Notes: generated by a model from the letters alone, not told the origin. 64,000 nucleotides of DNA from an uncultured Bulleidia sp. (GCA_947087645.1 CAMUDN010000005.1:35731-99730), one strand, 5' to 3'; shown: positions 8,813 to 18,547, numbered from the stretch's first letter. Made by a program: numbers and translations.

Positions 8813-9703
8813 TTATTTCTTTGCCATAGCTGCTACTTCAGCCGCAAAATCGTCTTCTTTCTTTTCAATACCTTCACCAACTGTATATTTAACCATTTGT
8901 GTTACACTAGCATTCATTTCTTTTAAGTAATCAGCTACTTTAAGATTAGTATCTAAGAAATATTCTTGATCAACTAAACACATATCTTGTAATGATTTAG
9001 ATAAACGTCCTTCTAAAATACCTGCTTTTACACGTTCTGGTTTATTAGCCAAATTAGCATCATTAGCTAATAAGCCAACTTGAATTTCACGCTCATGATC
9101 AACAATTTCTTTAGGCATAAAATCACGTGAGATATAACTAGGATTCATTGATGCTACTTGCATGGCAATATTTTTAGCAACTTTTTCATCACTTGTTCCT
9201 TTTAAAACAACTAAAGAAACAATTCTACCACCTTGATGAGTATATGAACCAAAAATTTCTTGATCACTCTTTGTAACTAAAGCAAAACGACGTAGTGTTA
9301 TATTTTCACCAATCGTAGCAACTGCATTAATTATTGTTGCCGACAATGTACCTTCTTTTGTAGGTAATGCTAATGCTTCTTCATTATTCTTCGCTTCACT
9401 ATGCAAAATAGTTTCTGCTACTTGACTCAATAATGTTAAAAATTGTTCATTTTTAGCAACAAAATCTGTTTCTGAATTAACTTCAACAACGACTGCTTTA
9501 TTGCCTTCAATCAAGACTTTTGCTAAGCCTTCAGCAGCAATTCTTCCCGCTTTCTTTTGAGCTTTAGCAATACCTCTTTCACGTAACCAATCAATAGCTG
9601 CTTGAACATTACCTTCTGTTTCAACAAGAGCATTTTTACAATCCAACATGCCAGCTCCTGTTAATTCACGTAATTCCTTTACTTGTGCTGCTGTAATAGC
9701 CAT
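8813..9703 (-). CDS. tsf: elongation factor Ts
   Basis: A 296-residue EF-Ts, the guanine nucleotide exchange factor that reloads EF-Tu. The N-terminal UBA-like signature VKELRELTGAGMLDCKNAL is complete, followed by the WLRERGIAKAQKKA and NSETDFVAKN signatures of the family. Length is normal. It follows rpsB by two bases, the usual bacterial pair, and is closed by a strong terminator. Confidence 0.97.
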   Translation of the reverse strand: MAITAAQVKELRELTGAGMLDCKNALVETEGNVQAAIDWLRERGIAKAQKKAGRIAAEGLAKVLIEGNKAVVVEVNSETDFVAKNEQFLTLLSQVAETILHSEAKNNEEALALPTKEGTLSATIINAVATIGENITLRRFALVTKSDQEIFGSYTHQGGRIVSLVVLKGTSDEKVAKNIAMQVASMNPSYISRDFMPKEIVDHEREIQVGLLANDANLANKPERVKAGILEGRLSKSLQDMCLVDQEYFLDTNLKVADYLKEMNASVTQMVKYTVGEGIEKKEDDFAAEVAAMAKK

Positions 9704-9705
9704 GC

Positions 9706-10626
9706 TTAATTTTCCTCCTTAGGAGCTTCTTCCTTTTTATCTTCTGTATCAGCTGTATGGTTTTCTCTCTTAAATACACGACGTTCACCATTTTGACGAC
9801 GAGAAGCCATTTGAGCACGACGTTCTTCTAACTTTTGTTTACGTTTCTTCTCATATTCAGCTGCTTGCCGATCAACTTCAACGATAACATCTTCCATAGT
9901 GATATCAGCTTCACTTTCATCTTCTTGATGAGCTACTTCTAAAACACCACCTTTAGCTTCAACTAATGCATCAGCAATTACCGATACCATTAACTTAACT
10001 GAACGCAAAGCATCATCATTAGCAGGAATTGGATAATCGACTAAATCAGGATCAGCATTAGTATCAATTAAAGCAAATACCGGAATACCTAACTTACGAG
10101 CTTCCGCCACTGCATTATGTTCTTCTAATGGATCAACAACAAAGACTGCATCAGGCAACTTCTTCATTTCTTTAATACCACCTAAGAAATTTTCTAAACG
10201 TTCTTTTTTCTTAAGTAATAAAGCCTGTTCTTTTTTCTTATATACGTTAATTGTTCCAGATTCTTCCATTGTTTCAATTTCTAACAAACGTTTGATCGAT
10301 TTTTGAATTGTTCGGAAATTAGTCAACGTACCACCTAACCATCTTTGATTAATATAGAAACTACCTGAACGTAATGCTTCTTCTAAAATGGTTGCTTGGG
10401 CTTGTTTCTTTGTACCAACAAATAATACCTTTCCACCCTCTTCAGCAATTTTCTTCAAAGCATCATAAGCAATTGATAGCTTCTCTTGCGTCTTAACTAA
10501 ATCAATAATATAAACATGATTTTTTGCTGTATAAATAAATGGTTTCATCTTTGGATTCCATTTTCTTGTCTGATGACCAAAATGAACACCATTTTCCAGC
10601 ATTTTCTTCATTGAAACAACAGTCAT
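9706..10626 (-). CDS. rpsB: 30S ribosomal protein S2
   Basis: Ribosomal protein S2 with typical blocks GVHFGHQTRKWNPKM, RWLGGTLTNF, and PDAVFVVDPLEEHNAV. At 306 residues it is longer than most S2 proteins (about 230-260). The extra 50-odd residues are a highly charged C-terminal tail (EKKRKQKLEERRAQ... to EEAPKEEN) likely to be a helix followed by a disordered acidic end. First gene of rpsB-tsf, behind a strong promoter and a structured leader. Confidence 0.96.
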   Translation of the reverse strand: MTVVSMKKMLENGVHFGHQTRKWNPKMKPFIYTAKNHVYIIDLVKTQEKLSIAYDALKKIAEEGGKVLFVGTKKQAQATILEEALRSGSFYINQRWLGGTLTNFRTIQKSIKRLLEIETMEESGTINVYKKKEQALLLKKKERLENFLGGIKEMKKLPDAVFVVDPLEEHNAVAEARKLGIPVFALIDTNADPDLVDYPIPANDDALRSVKLMVSVIADALVEAKGGVLEVAHQEDESEADITMEDVIVEVDRQAAEYEKKRKQKLEERRAQMASRRQNGERRVFKRENHTADTEDKKEEAPKEEN

Positions 10627-10746
10627 TTTTTATTTACCTCTCTTTCCGTTGTTATCCGCCACAGTTTCTAACACTATCAACATTTACATGCACGGGAAAG
10701 TGAATTCACTGTGTGTGAAGTACACCCTGTAATGTACAAGATGCCA
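10627..10746 (-). ncRNA. candidate S2 (rpsB) mRNA leader
   Basis: The 120-base leader is clearly richer in G and C than its surroundings and can fold: TACAT pairs with ATGTA and GGG with CCC across an internal loop, and a TTCAC/GTGAA hairpin sits inside. Such leaders bind S2 to repress rpsB-tsf in several bacteria. I infer that role from position and folding; I did not match it to a covariance model. Confidence 0.45.
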
Positions 10747-10752
10747 TTAAGA

Positions 10753-10781
10753 ATATTATCATATAAAAAATAAAATGTCAC
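10753..10781 (-). promoter_or_regulatory. rpsB-tsf promoter
   Basis: Minus strand -35 GTGACA (10781-10776), 17-base spacer, extended -10 TGATAATAT (hexamer TAATAT 10758-10753). This predicts a start near 10746 and a leader of about 120 bases. Confidence 0.65.
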
Positions 10782-10818
10782 ATAATTTATAACAAATCAA
10801 TCATAATATTTCACTTTA

Positions 10819-11031
10819 TCATCTGATATCTATATTCTCTTTAATTTTAGCTTTAATATAAACATAAGCTTGTTTTGAAATAGTACCTCTTTGCAACATT
10901 TTATCAAGATCATAATTCATCATGTGTAATTCTGCTTGATCTGCAAGAGTTACCCTTTGTAAGATGTTTTTTTCTAATTCTGTTAATTTACAAGGACTAA
11001 ATAATTCTTTTAACTTATGCCATAAATTCAT
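10819..11031 (-). CDS. small conserved-looking protein of unknown function
   Basis: A 70-residue soluble, helical protein beginning MNLWHKLKELFSPCKLTELEKN. I do not recognise it. The frame opens at 11058, but the ATG at 11031 has AGGAGA seven bases upstream and overlaps the stop of the preceding lipoprotein gene as ATGA, so this start is preferred. The protein is rich in Lys, Leu and Met with a central run of charged residues. Coupled translation with the lipoprotein suggests a joint role. Confidence 0.6.
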   Translation of the reverse strand: MNLWHKLKELFSPCKLTELEKNILQRVTLADQAELHMMNYDLDKMLQRGTISKQAYVYIKAKIKENIDIR

Positions 11032-11474
11032 GAACGAATCTCCTTCCATGAACTCCAATATTCTTGCTTATTATTACCATCTACTTTAATTTCATAGTGA
11101 CGACCATAAATAGGTGCAAATTGAATAATACCATTCACACTTTGAGCTTTCTGCAAAGACCATTTTTGCTCCGAAGCATCTTTTTTAAACAAATATACTT
11201 GAATTGCAAATTCTTGTAAATCATGTAATTTAGTTAATTCTTTTTGGTTGAAATAAAAATCAAGAGCTGCTTTTTTATTATTAGCATCAACCATTAATCT
11301 TTTGCTAAGCAAAATTTCGCCTTTTTGCGTCAAAACTAAACTTACTGCTTTAACTGGTTCTTCCATTTCCAATTTCAATTGCACTAAAAACTCATCTTTT
11401 TTTATTTTCTGTGTACAAGATGATAAAAATAGCATAGATATAATAATAGTTAACAAATAAAGACGGCGTTTCAT
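11028..11474 (-). CDS. small lipoprotein of unknown function
   Basis: A 148-residue protein with a lipoprotein signal peptide: basic MKRR, a hydrophobic stretch and lipobox FLSSC with Cys20. The mature part is a single beta-rich domain with no motif I recognise. It lies just after xerC and overlaps the next small gene by 4 bases. In Bacillus the xerC homologue codV is followed by clpQY-codY; that set is replaced here. Confidence 0.7.
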   Translation of the reverse strand: MKRRLYLLTIIISMLFLSSCTQKIKKDEFLVQLKLEMEEPVKAVSLVLTQKGEILLSKRLMVDANNKKAALDFYFNQKELTKLHDLQEFAIQVYLFKKDASEQKWSLQKAQSVNGIIQFAPIYGRHYEIKVDGNNKQEYWSSWKEIRS

Positions 11475-11490
11475 ATAGTAACCTTTCTAA

Positions 11491-12378
11491 TCATGATAAA
11501 GGATGATTTTTTTCAATAACTTTTTTTAATGTATCTTGTGATACATGAGTATAAATTTGAGTTGTACTTAAATCAACATGTCCCAATAAAGCTTGGACTA
11601 CTCTTAAATCAGCACCATTATCTAAAAGATGAGTCGCAAAGCTATGTCTTAAAACATGCGGATGTAAAGGAAAAGGAAGATTCATTTCACAGCCTTTTTT
11701 AGCCAATAATAATTGTATATTACGGACTGATAATGCATTATTTTGCGAACTAATAAATAAAAAATCATCACCTTCAGCAGTTAAACGATATGTATGTATA
11801 AAACAACGCAGTAATTCTTTTAAAGAAGAATAAAAAGGAACCATTCTTTCTTTACTCTCTTTACCTAAAACCAAAACATATTGTTCCTCTAAATAAACGT
11901 CTTTAAGACGTAAATTAACACATTCACTAATTCGTAAACCACAAGCATAAAGTAATTCAATAATACAACGATTACGAAAATCTTTCTTTTTTTGAAGATC
12001 AAAAGAAGATAACAAATCTTGCACTTGATCAACGGTTAAATATTCTGGTAAAGGACGTTGTGTTTTAACATTTTTAAAAGCACAAAGAGGATTATGATGA
12101 ATACCATCAACAAGGTTCAAGTAACGAAAAAAAGAACGTAAAGAAGATAAATGGCGATCATAACTACTATTAGATAATCTCTTTTCTTTTCGTAAATAAG
12201 TAAAATAATTTAGTAAAAAGAGTTGATCAATTGCTTGCCAATTTTTTATTTTTTTTTGTTCTAAATAGTTAATAAAATTTTCTAAATCACGGCGATAAGC
12301 ATCTTCCGTATGTTTAGATCCAGTTTTAGATAAATGAATATTAGCTAAAAAAGCCTTTAATTTTTCTCTATAATCCAT
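11491..12378 (-). CDS. xerC: tyrosine recombinase XerC/CodV
   Basis: A 295-residue site-specific recombinase. An N-terminal SAM-like core-binding domain (about 5-90) precedes the catalytic domain with Arg149 (CGLRISE), Lys173, His241 and Arg244 (HVLRHSFATH), His267 (LLGHVD) and nucleophile Tyr276 (TQIYTHV). All catalytic residues are present. The position after topA-trmFO is that of codV/xerC in Bacillus, so a dif-resolving housekeeping role is likelier than a mobile integrase. It overlaps trmFO by 11 bases. Confidence 0.9.
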   Translation of the reverse strand: MDYREKLKAFLANIHLSKTGSKHTEDAYRRDLENFINYLEQKKIKNWQAIDQLFLLNYFTYLRKEKRLSNSSYDRHLSSLRSFFRYLNLVDGIHHNPLCAFKNVKTQRPLPEYLTVDQVQDLLSSFDLQKKKDFRNRCIIELLYACGLRISECVNLRLKDVYLEEQYVLVLGKESKERMVPFYSSLKELLRCFIHTYRLTAEGDDFLFISSQNNALSVRNIQLLLAKKGCEMNLPFPLHPHVLRHSFATHLLDNGADLRVVQALLGHVDLSTTQIYTHVSQDTLKKVIEKNHPLS

Positions 12379-13666
12379 ATTTTGCCTTTAAAGTAGAAAT
12401 ATAATTATCTGATTGTACAGCATATGCTTCTTTCTTTAATTTTTTATCTACAACGTCTGTTAAACTCATAATACCAAAATTAGCATTCATCGGCTGAAAA
12501 TATTTCGTAGAAGCATGTGATACATAATATGCCATTGCTCCTATCATCGTTTTTTGGCTAAAATGAATTTCTTCTTTTTGTTTTAAAACTTGTGCCATAT
12601 TAACAGCTGCTACAAAACCACTTGCACAAGACTCAATATATCCTTCAACACCTGTTATCTGACCAGCAAAAAACAAATGTTTTTCCCTTTTTACACGATA
12701 TGTATCAGTTAAATATTTTGGTGAATTAATATAAGTATTACGATGCATAACACCATAACGTACTATTTCAGCTTGTGCTAAGCCAGGTATTAAATGAATA
12801 ATTTTTTTCTGTTCTGGCCATTTCAAATGGGTTTGAAACCCAACAATATTGTACAAGGAATCGGCTGCATTATCTTGTCTTAACTGTACTACTGCATAAG
12901 GCTTAGGACGATTTTCTAACGCTAAGCCAACTGGCTTCATTGGACCAAATAGCAATGTCTTAACACCTTGCTTAGCCATAACTTCAAAAGGCATACAACC
13001 AGCAAAATAAATTTCTTTTTCAAAAGGGTGGAGTTTAGTTACTTCGGCATTAATAACAGCATTATAGAAAGTCATAAATTCATCATAACTAAAAGGACAA
13101 TTAATATAATCATTACCTCCTTTATCATAACGAGATTTACGATAAGCAATTGTAAAATCAATAGAATCTTTAACAACAATAGGTGCAGCAGCATCATAAA
13201 AATAAAAATCATCTTCTTGAAAATATGTTTTAATACTTTGCGAAATGGCTTGTGAACTAAGGGGACCACTAGCTACAATAGTCGGTATTGTTAAGTCTAA
13301 TTCTTTAACTTCTTCATGATGAATCGTTATCTTATCCATAGCCATAATTCTTTCCGTAATTAGCTTTGCAAATCGTTCACGATCAACTGCTAGTGCACTA
13401 CCAGCGGGTATTTTCGTCGCATCTGCAACTTGCATAATTAAAGAATCCATTTGACGCAATTCTTTTTTTAAGACACCAACAGCATTAGTTAAGGCATCAC
13501 TTCTTAAACTATTAGAACATACTAATTCTGCAAAATATTCACTATGATGAGCAGGCGAAAATTGTTGGGGCTTCATTTCATATAAATCAACTTCAAAGCC
13601 TCTTTTAGCTAACTGATAACTTGCTTCACAGCCGGCTAAGCCGGCACCAATAACCTTTATTTTCAT
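12368..13666 (-). CDS. trmFO: methylenetetrahydrofolate-tRNA-(uracil-5-)-methyltransferase TrmFO
   Basis: A 432-residue flavoenzyme that makes ribothymidine 54 in tRNA using methylenetetrahydrofolate and reduced FAD. The N-terminal FAD-binding motif is VIGAGLAGCEASYQLAKRG, then YEMKP and the SNSLRSDAL block typical of the family. FAGQITGVEGYIESCASG near the C-terminus is a further hallmark. Length is normal. It overlaps topA by 4 bases, standard in this operon. Confidence 0.96.
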   Translation of the reverse strand: MKIKVIGAGLAGCEASYQLAKRGFEVDLYEMKPQQFSPAHHSEYFAELVCSNSLRSDALTNAVGVLKKELRQMDSLIMQVADATKIPAGSALAVDRERFAKLITERIMAMDKITIHHEEVKELDLTIPTIVASGPLSSQAISQSIKTYFQEDDFYFYDAAAPIVVKDSIDFTIAYRKSRYDKGGNDYINCPFSYDEFMTFYNAVINAEVTKLHPFEKEIYFAGCMPFEVMAKQGVKTLLFGPMKPVGLALENRPKPYAVVQLRQDNAADSLYNIVGFQTHLKWPEQKKIIHLIPGLAQAEIVRYGVMHRNTYINSPKYLTDTYRVKREKHLFFAGQITGVEGYIESCASGFVAAVNMAQVLKQKEEIHFSQKTMIGAMAYYVSHASTKYFQPMNANFGIMSLTDVVDKKLKKEAYAVQSDNYISTLKAKYGL

Positions 13667-15708
13667 GCCTTTTTCTTCTTTCGCTTACTTCCTTTTTTAC
13701 TTATTCCTTTTGCCTTATTAACAATTTCAACACCATCTAATGTTTCCATATGATGACAACTTGGATAGTTTGAACAACCTATAAAATATGTCCCAAAACG
13801 TGATTTTCGCTTTACCAGTTCATGCTTACATAAAGGACATAATTTACCAATTGGTTCTGGCTTTTCTTTTTCTTTTTGTTCCAATGCCTTAGTATAACGA
13901 CAAGTTGGAAAAGTAGAACAAGAAATAAACTTACCAAAACGACCATTACGATAAACTAATTCAGCACCACAAAGAGGACAAACTTCCCCTACTTTCTCTA
14001 ATTCTTTAACTTCCATATTCGCATATGCTTTTAATAATAAAGGCTCAAAATTTTGATAAAATGCACGCAAAGTTTGAATTTCATCTAATTTACCTTCAGC
14101 AATTTCATCTAATTGTGTTTCCAAATTAGCTGTATATGTAACATTAATTATAGGTTTAAAAAATTGGTCTAATTTTTCTGCGGTTAAAATACCTTGTTCA
14201 CTTGGTATAAATACTTTTGTCTTCGTTTTTTCACTGGCTTTTTCAAGACTAACATATCCCCGTACTTGAATAGTATCAATAATTGTTGCATAAGTTGAAG
14301 GTCGACCTATACCATCTTCTTCCATGGCCTTAACTAATTTAGCTTCCGTATAACGGGTAGGTGGTTCAGTAAAATGTTGTTCTTTTAACAATTTATTGGC
14401 AACTAATTTTTCTTTTTCTAAAACAGTTGGTAAAATAACATCTTTACTCATATCAAAAGGAGCATAAACTTTTAAATAACCATCAAATTTTAAAGTTGAT
14501 CCCGAAACACTAAAATCACAACCAGATTGACTTAAAGTAATTGTTTGTGAATCATACTTAGCAGCACTCATTAATGATGCTAAAGTACGGTAATAAATTA
14601 AGTTATACAATTTATATTGTTCACTACTCAAATATGATTTAATTTTTTCCGGTGTATAAAGAATATTTGTTGGACGAATAGACTCATGTGCATCTTGAGA
14701 ATTAGTATCATTTTTAACTTTATAATGACCTATATACTCTTTACCATATTCTTTCTGAATCTTAGCAAGTGCACTATCCCGATATTGTTTTGATAAACGT
14801 GTGCTATCTGTACGCATATAAGTTATTAAGCCTTCTGGACCATTGCCTACATCTATTCCTTCATACAAACGTTGAGCAATGCTCATTGTTCTTTTTGGTG
14901 AAAAGCCTAATTTAGTACTGGCTTCTTGTTGTAATGTAGAAGTAATAAAGGGTAGCTTAGCTTCTCTTTTACGGATGGTTTTTTTAATTGCTGATACAGT
15001 AAAATCATGTTGGCAACAATCATATATTTGATTAGCTTTTTCAGCATTAGTAATTTTTGCTTTCAAACCATCAACCTTAGTCAATAAAGCTTCAAAAGCA
15101 ATACCATCTTTTACAAAACAAGCTTTTAATGTCCAATATTCTTCTGGTTTAAACTGTTGAATTTCTTTTTCCCGTTCAACAATTAATTTCAAAGCAACTG
15201 ATTGCACACGACCAGCTGATTTAGAACGAATTTTCTTTTGTAAAAGCTTAGATAATTTAAAGCCTATAATACGATCTAAAATACGTCTTGCTTCTTGTGA
15301 ATGAACTAAATCCATATCAATTATTCTTGGCTTTTCGAAAGCTTTTTGAATAGCATCTTTAGTAATTTCATGAAATGTTACACGATCAATATCTTTTTCA
15401 TCAAGATTTAATTCTTGCGCTAAATGCCACGAAATAGCTTCTCCTTCACGATCAGGGTCAGTTGCTAAATAAACTTTTTGAGCTTTTTTAGCAGCTTCTT
15501 TTAATTCTTTAACAATTTCTTTTTTATCTTTTGAAATCACATAAGTCGTCGCAAAATCATTGTCTATATCAACTCCTAAACCATCTTTTCCTCTTGTCGC
15601 TAAATCCCGAATATGGCCTTTACTTGAAACAACCGTAAAATCATTACCTAAATACTTACCTATTGTTTTTGATTTAGACGGTGATTCAACAATAACTAAA
15701 TTTTTCAT
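13663..15708 (-). CDS. topA: DNA topoisomerase I
   Basis: A 681-residue type IA topoisomerase that relaxes negative supercoils. The Toprim domain starts NLVIVESPSKSKTIGKYLG with acidic DPDREGEAISWH. The active-site Tyr is in GLITYMRTDSTR (about 300). Two C-terminal four-cysteine zinc ribbons follow (CPLCGAELVYRNGRFGKF and CPLCKHELVKRKSRFG), ending in a lysine-rich tail. It lies between dprA and trmFO as in Bacillus. Confidence 0.97.
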   Translation of the reverse strand: MKNLVIVESPSKSKTIGKYLGNDFTVVSSKGHIRDLATRGKDGLGVDIDNDFATTYVISKDKKEIVKELKEAAKKAQKVYLATDPDREGEAISWHLAQELNLDEKDIDRVTFHEITKDAIQKAFEKPRIIDMDLVHSQEARRILDRIIGFKLSKLLQKKIRSKSAGRVQSVALKLIVEREKEIQQFKPEEYWTLKACFVKDGIAFEALLTKVDGLKAKITNAEKANQIYDCCQHDFTVSAIKKTIRKREAKLPFITSTLQQEASTKLGFSPKRTMSIAQRLYEGIDVGNGPEGLITYMRTDSTRLSKQYRDSALAKIQKEYGKEYIGHYKVKNDTNSQDAHESIRPTNILYTPEKIKSYLSSEQYKLYNLIYYRTLASLMSAAKYDSQTITLSQSGCDFSVSGSTLKFDGYLKVYAPFDMSKDVILPTVLEKEKLVANKLLKEQHFTEPPTRYTEAKLVKAMEEDGIGRPSTYATIIDTIQVRGYVSLEKASEKTKTKVFIPSEQGILTAEKLDQFFKPIINVTYTANLETQLDEIAEGKLDEIQTLRAFYQNFEPLLLKAYANMEVKELEKVGEVCPLCGAELVYRNGRFGKFISCSTFPTCRYTKALEQKEKEKPEPIGKLCPLCKHELVKRKSRFGTYFIGCSNYPSCHHMETLDGVEIVNKAKGISKKGSKRKKKKA

Positions 15709-15717
15709 GTTAACCTC

Positions 15718-16449
15718 CTAAATTATCAAAGAATCTTGTAAAAACAAAGATGCACCTTCTTGAATTAATTGATTACAACCATCCCCCTCTTTTTCATCTA
15801 AAGGATATGGCATACTATATATATCTTTACCTAGTTGCAAAGCTTCTTGTACTGTAATCATTGTCCCGGAAAAAGAAGTTGCCTGAGTCACAATTATCTT
15901 TTCACCTAATGCTGCTAACAAACGATTACGCCAAGGAAAATGACTTTTTTTAACCCCTATATAAGCGGGCCACTCACTTAATATTAAATGATTTTTAGCT
16001 AATTGATAATATAAATTTTCATTACAACTTGGATAATGTGTTTCTAAACCTGAACCAATAACGGCAATTGTTTTGCCATCCGTTAAACATGATTGATGAA
16101 CTTGAGCATCAACACCTTTTGCTAGACCGGATACTAATACATACTTCTTTTTTAGTTTTTGGCAAACAAAATCGGTATAAATTTTACCCCTTTTAACTAT
16201 TTTACGTGATCCGACTATCGTTACTTTCCTATCTTTTAGTAATTCTTTATTACCACGATAAAAAAGCACCCATGGAGGAAATTCAAGATGTTTAAATTCC
16301 TGGGGATAATCTTCATCTAAATAACATATGTAATTTTCATAAACAGTGTAATAAGGATTATTTTCTTGCTTTAATATAGCTTGTTTTATAGCTTGCCAAT
16401 TTCCTCCATAACGATAACTATATTGAGCGATATCTTCTCTTTTCATCAA
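15718..16449 (-). CDS. dprA: DNA-processing protein DprA (short form)
   Basis: A 243-residue Rossmann-like DprA/Smf protein. DprA binds incoming single-stranded DNA and loads RecA during transformation. Core motifs are VTIVGSRKIVKRG, LVSGLAKGVDAQVHQ, TIAVIGSGLETHYPS and the nearby KIIVTQATSFSGTMITVQEAL. It is shorter than Bacillus DprA (about 300) and lacks a clear C-terminal winged helix. It is followed ten bases on by topA. Confidence 0.88.
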   Translation of the reverse strand: MMKREDIAQYSYRYGGNWQAIKQAILKQENNPYYTVYENYICYLDEDYPQEFKHLEFPPWVLFYRGNKELLKDRKVTIVGSRKIVKRGKIYTDFVCQKLKKKYVLVSGLAKGVDAQVHQSCLTDGKTIAVIGSGLETHYPSCNENLYYQLAKNHLILSEWPAYIGVKKSHFPWRNRLLAALGEKIIVTQATSFSGTMITVQEALQLGKDIYSMPYPLDEKEGDGCNQLIQEGASLFLQDSLII

Positions 16450-16476
16450 TAACCTCCAAGCTTATATTACCCTTTA

Positions 16477-17088
16477 TTAATTTATTCCTTTTTGGATAAT
16501 CTGCTTGACAGGAGCATAACTTTTTCTATGATATGGTGTAATACCTAATTTAGCCAAAGCTAAACGATGTTCCTTGGTTGGATAGCCTTTATTTTTAGCT
16601 AATCCATAACCAGGATACAACTTATCTATAGCAATCATTTTATGATCTCTTGTTACTTTTGCTAAGATACTTGCAGCAGCTATAGAAAATGATTTTTGAT
16701 CACCTTTAATAATTGCTTCAACACTTTTCGTTGATGTTAAAGGCATAGCATCTGTTAAAACATATTGACAGGGTGCACTTTCAGCTATTTCTAACATAGC
16801 ATCTTTAGTTGCTTGATAAATATTTTTTTGATCAATAACTTCAACCGATATTTCTAAAATTTTATACCATAGAGCTTTATCTTTAATTTCTAAAAATAAT
16901 TTTTCACGTTTTTTCTCACTTAGAGCTTTTGAATCATAAATTTCATTATTTTCATAGCCAATAGGAAAAATAACCCCTGCTACATATAATGGACCAGCTA
17001 AAGGACCACGACCTGCTTCATCAATTCCCAGTACTAATTCCTTTTTTTGCCAAAGTATTTTTTCCCATTCATTATCACAGCATTTCAT
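16477..17088 (-). CDS. rnhB: ribonuclease HII
   Basis: A 203-residue RNase HII, which nicks RNA in RNA-DNA hybrids. GIDEAGRGPLAGPLYVAGV holds the first Asp and Glu, DSKALSEKKRE follows, and VLTDAMPL and later acidic residues complete the site. The frame opens at 17115, but the ATG at 17088 is preferred because GGAGG lies six bases upstream. That start lies inside the end of rbgA. Confidence 0.93.
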   Translation of the reverse strand: MKCCDNEWEKILWQKKELVLGIDEAGRGPLAGPLYVAGVIFPIGYENNEIYDSKALSEKKREKLFLEIKDKALWYKILEISVEVIDQKNIYQATKDAMLEIAESAPCQYVLTDAMPLTSTKSVEAIIKGDQKSFSIAAASILAKVTRDHKMIAIDKLYPGYGLAKNKGYPTKEHRLALAKLGITPYHRKSYAPVKQIIQKGIN

Positions 17089-17929
17089 TAACATCCTCCA
17101 AACTAAGGCGAGCAATTTTACCCTTTCTTAAATCATGTAAAAAGGATCTAGCAGCTTGTTTTGTATCAGCTTTATTACCTATTTGTAAATAACCTCTTTG
17201 CCAGGCTAACTTTTGTAAAAACTGATTAGGATTTAGAGTTTCATCAATCTGATAAAAACAAGATAAAACATGGGGATAATTTTCTTGAATAATGCGAATC
17301 ATATCCATAGCAATCATTTTCTGATCTAAGATATCATCATTAATTGTCCCTAAAGCAGCTAAGATAGATGCTTTTTTAGGATCTTCAAATTTGGGCCATA
17401 AAACGCCTGGTGTATCTAATAAATTTAACTCATCACTTATATGTAGCCATGTTAATGATCGTGTAACCCCTGGACGATTTTCTGTAACTAAACGATTCTG
17501 ACCTAATAAACGATTAATAAAAGTACTTTTACCAACATTAGGTATACCACAAACCATTGCTCTAATAGCTCGTGGACTAATACCTTTTAAACGTTGCTTC
17601 TCTCTTTTTTGCTGATTTAGAAGAAGACATATTTGAATTATTTTTTTATTTATTCCTTGCCCCTTATTTAAATTTACAGCTATGGCTTTTTGTTTTTCAC
17701 AATTAAGATAAGTTAGCCATCTTTTTGTTTTATTATCATCTGCTAAATCACTTTTTGTCAGTAAAATTAAACGTGCTTTATCAGCAATTAATTGATCAAG
17801 TAAAGGATTTTTAGAAGCTATTGGCATACGAGCATCGCGACACTCAATAACCATATCAACTATTTTTATTTTTTCTTGCATTTCCCTGCGGGCTTTTTCC
17901 ATATGACCCGGATACCATTGAATCACCAT
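17075..17929 (-). CDS. rbgA: ribosome biogenesis GTPase RbgA (YlqF)
   Basis: A 284-residue circularly permuted GTPase needed for late 50S assembly. G-motifs appear in permuted order: LTKSDLADD (G4) near 60, GIPNVGKSTFINRLLG (G1) near 130, then DTPGVLWP (G3). The start IQWYPGHMEKARREM is a family hallmark. It lies between lepB and rnhB and overlaps both. Confidence 0.95.
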   Translation of the reverse strand: MVIQWYPGHMEKARREMQEKIKIVDMVIECRDARMPIASKNPLLDQLIADKARLILLTKSDLADDNKTKRWLTYLNCEKQKAIAVNLNKGQGINKKIIQICLLLNQQKREKQRLKGISPRAIRAMVCGIPNVGKSTFINRLLGQNRLVTENRPGVTRSLTWLHISDELNLLDTPGVLWPKFEDPKKASILAALGTINDDILDQKMIAMDMIRIIQENYPHVLSCFYQIDETLNPNQFLQKLAWQRGYLQIGNKADTKQAARSFLHDLRKGKIARLSLEDVNEML

Positions 17930-18480
17930 GTTTTAACACCAAAATCAGAAAAAGGAAAACAAATAAATACTCCTTTGGAAACAATTTGACTCTTCTTAAA
18001 AGGACCATAAACACGTGAATCAGATGAATTTGGACGATTATCGCCTAAACAATAATAAGTATCTTGAGGAACTATCATTTCTTTTACACCAAGCGTAAAA
18101 TTAGGACCATATTGATAACGATATTTAGTATTTAAAAATGATTCCACTACCGGTTGATCGTTAATGTATAATTGGGAATTTTTATAAGCTATTTTTTCAC
18201 CTGGTAAAGCAATTATTCTTTTAACTAAATATTCTTTCTTTTCAGGTAAATATAAAATAACAACATCAAAACGTTTTAAGCCAGACATATGGTAACCAAT
18301 GGTATTTGAAAAGCCAAAAGAGCCATCTTCTAATGTTGGATACATTGAACGACCTTTAACTTGAATTGGTCGAATTACAAAATGTATTAAAACCATCACA
18401 ACAGCAAAAGAAATGATGGTGTCAATTAAAAACAAACATAATTCTGTTGGTCTTTTTTTTCTTTTTATCTTCTTTTCCAT
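17923..18480 (-). CDS. lepB: signal peptidase I
   Basis: A 185-residue type I signal peptidase. A basic N-terminus and one membrane helix (about 15-38) are followed by the catalytic Ser in VKGRSMYPTLEDG and the general-base Lys in YLVKRIIALPGEKI. The GDNRPNSSDSR box is complete. It cleaves Sec signal peptides of exported proteins, many of which occur in this window. It follows rplS after a hairpin. Confidence 0.95.
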   Translation of the reverse strand: MEKKIKRKKRPTELCLFLIDTIISFAVVMVLIHFVIRPIQVKGRSMYPTLEDGSFGFSNTIGYHMSGLKRFDVVILYLPEKKEYLVKRIIALPGEKIAYKNSQLYINDQPVVESFLNTKYRYQYGPNFTLGVKEMIVPQDTYYCLGDNRPNSSDSRVYGPFKKSQIVSKGVFICFPFSDFGVKTW

Positions 18481-18518
18481 CTTTCATCTCCTTTATTACT
18501 TTAACATAAAAAAAGAAA

Positions 18519-18537
18519 GAGAAAGAAATTCTTTCTC
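18519..18537 (-). terminator. terminator after rplS
   Basis: A short GAGAAAG/CTTTCTC stem with a 5-base loop followed on the minus strand by a pyrimidine run ending in seven U. It begins 10 bases past the rplS stop, so some transcripts may read on into lepB. Confidence 0.65.
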
Positions 18538-18547
18538 CATTCTTTTC

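Noticed and set aside
11491..12378. Tyrosine recombinase considered as a mobile-element integrase
   Set aside because: The gene sits at the conserved xerC/codV position after trmFO, and no attachment sites or mobile cargo surround it.
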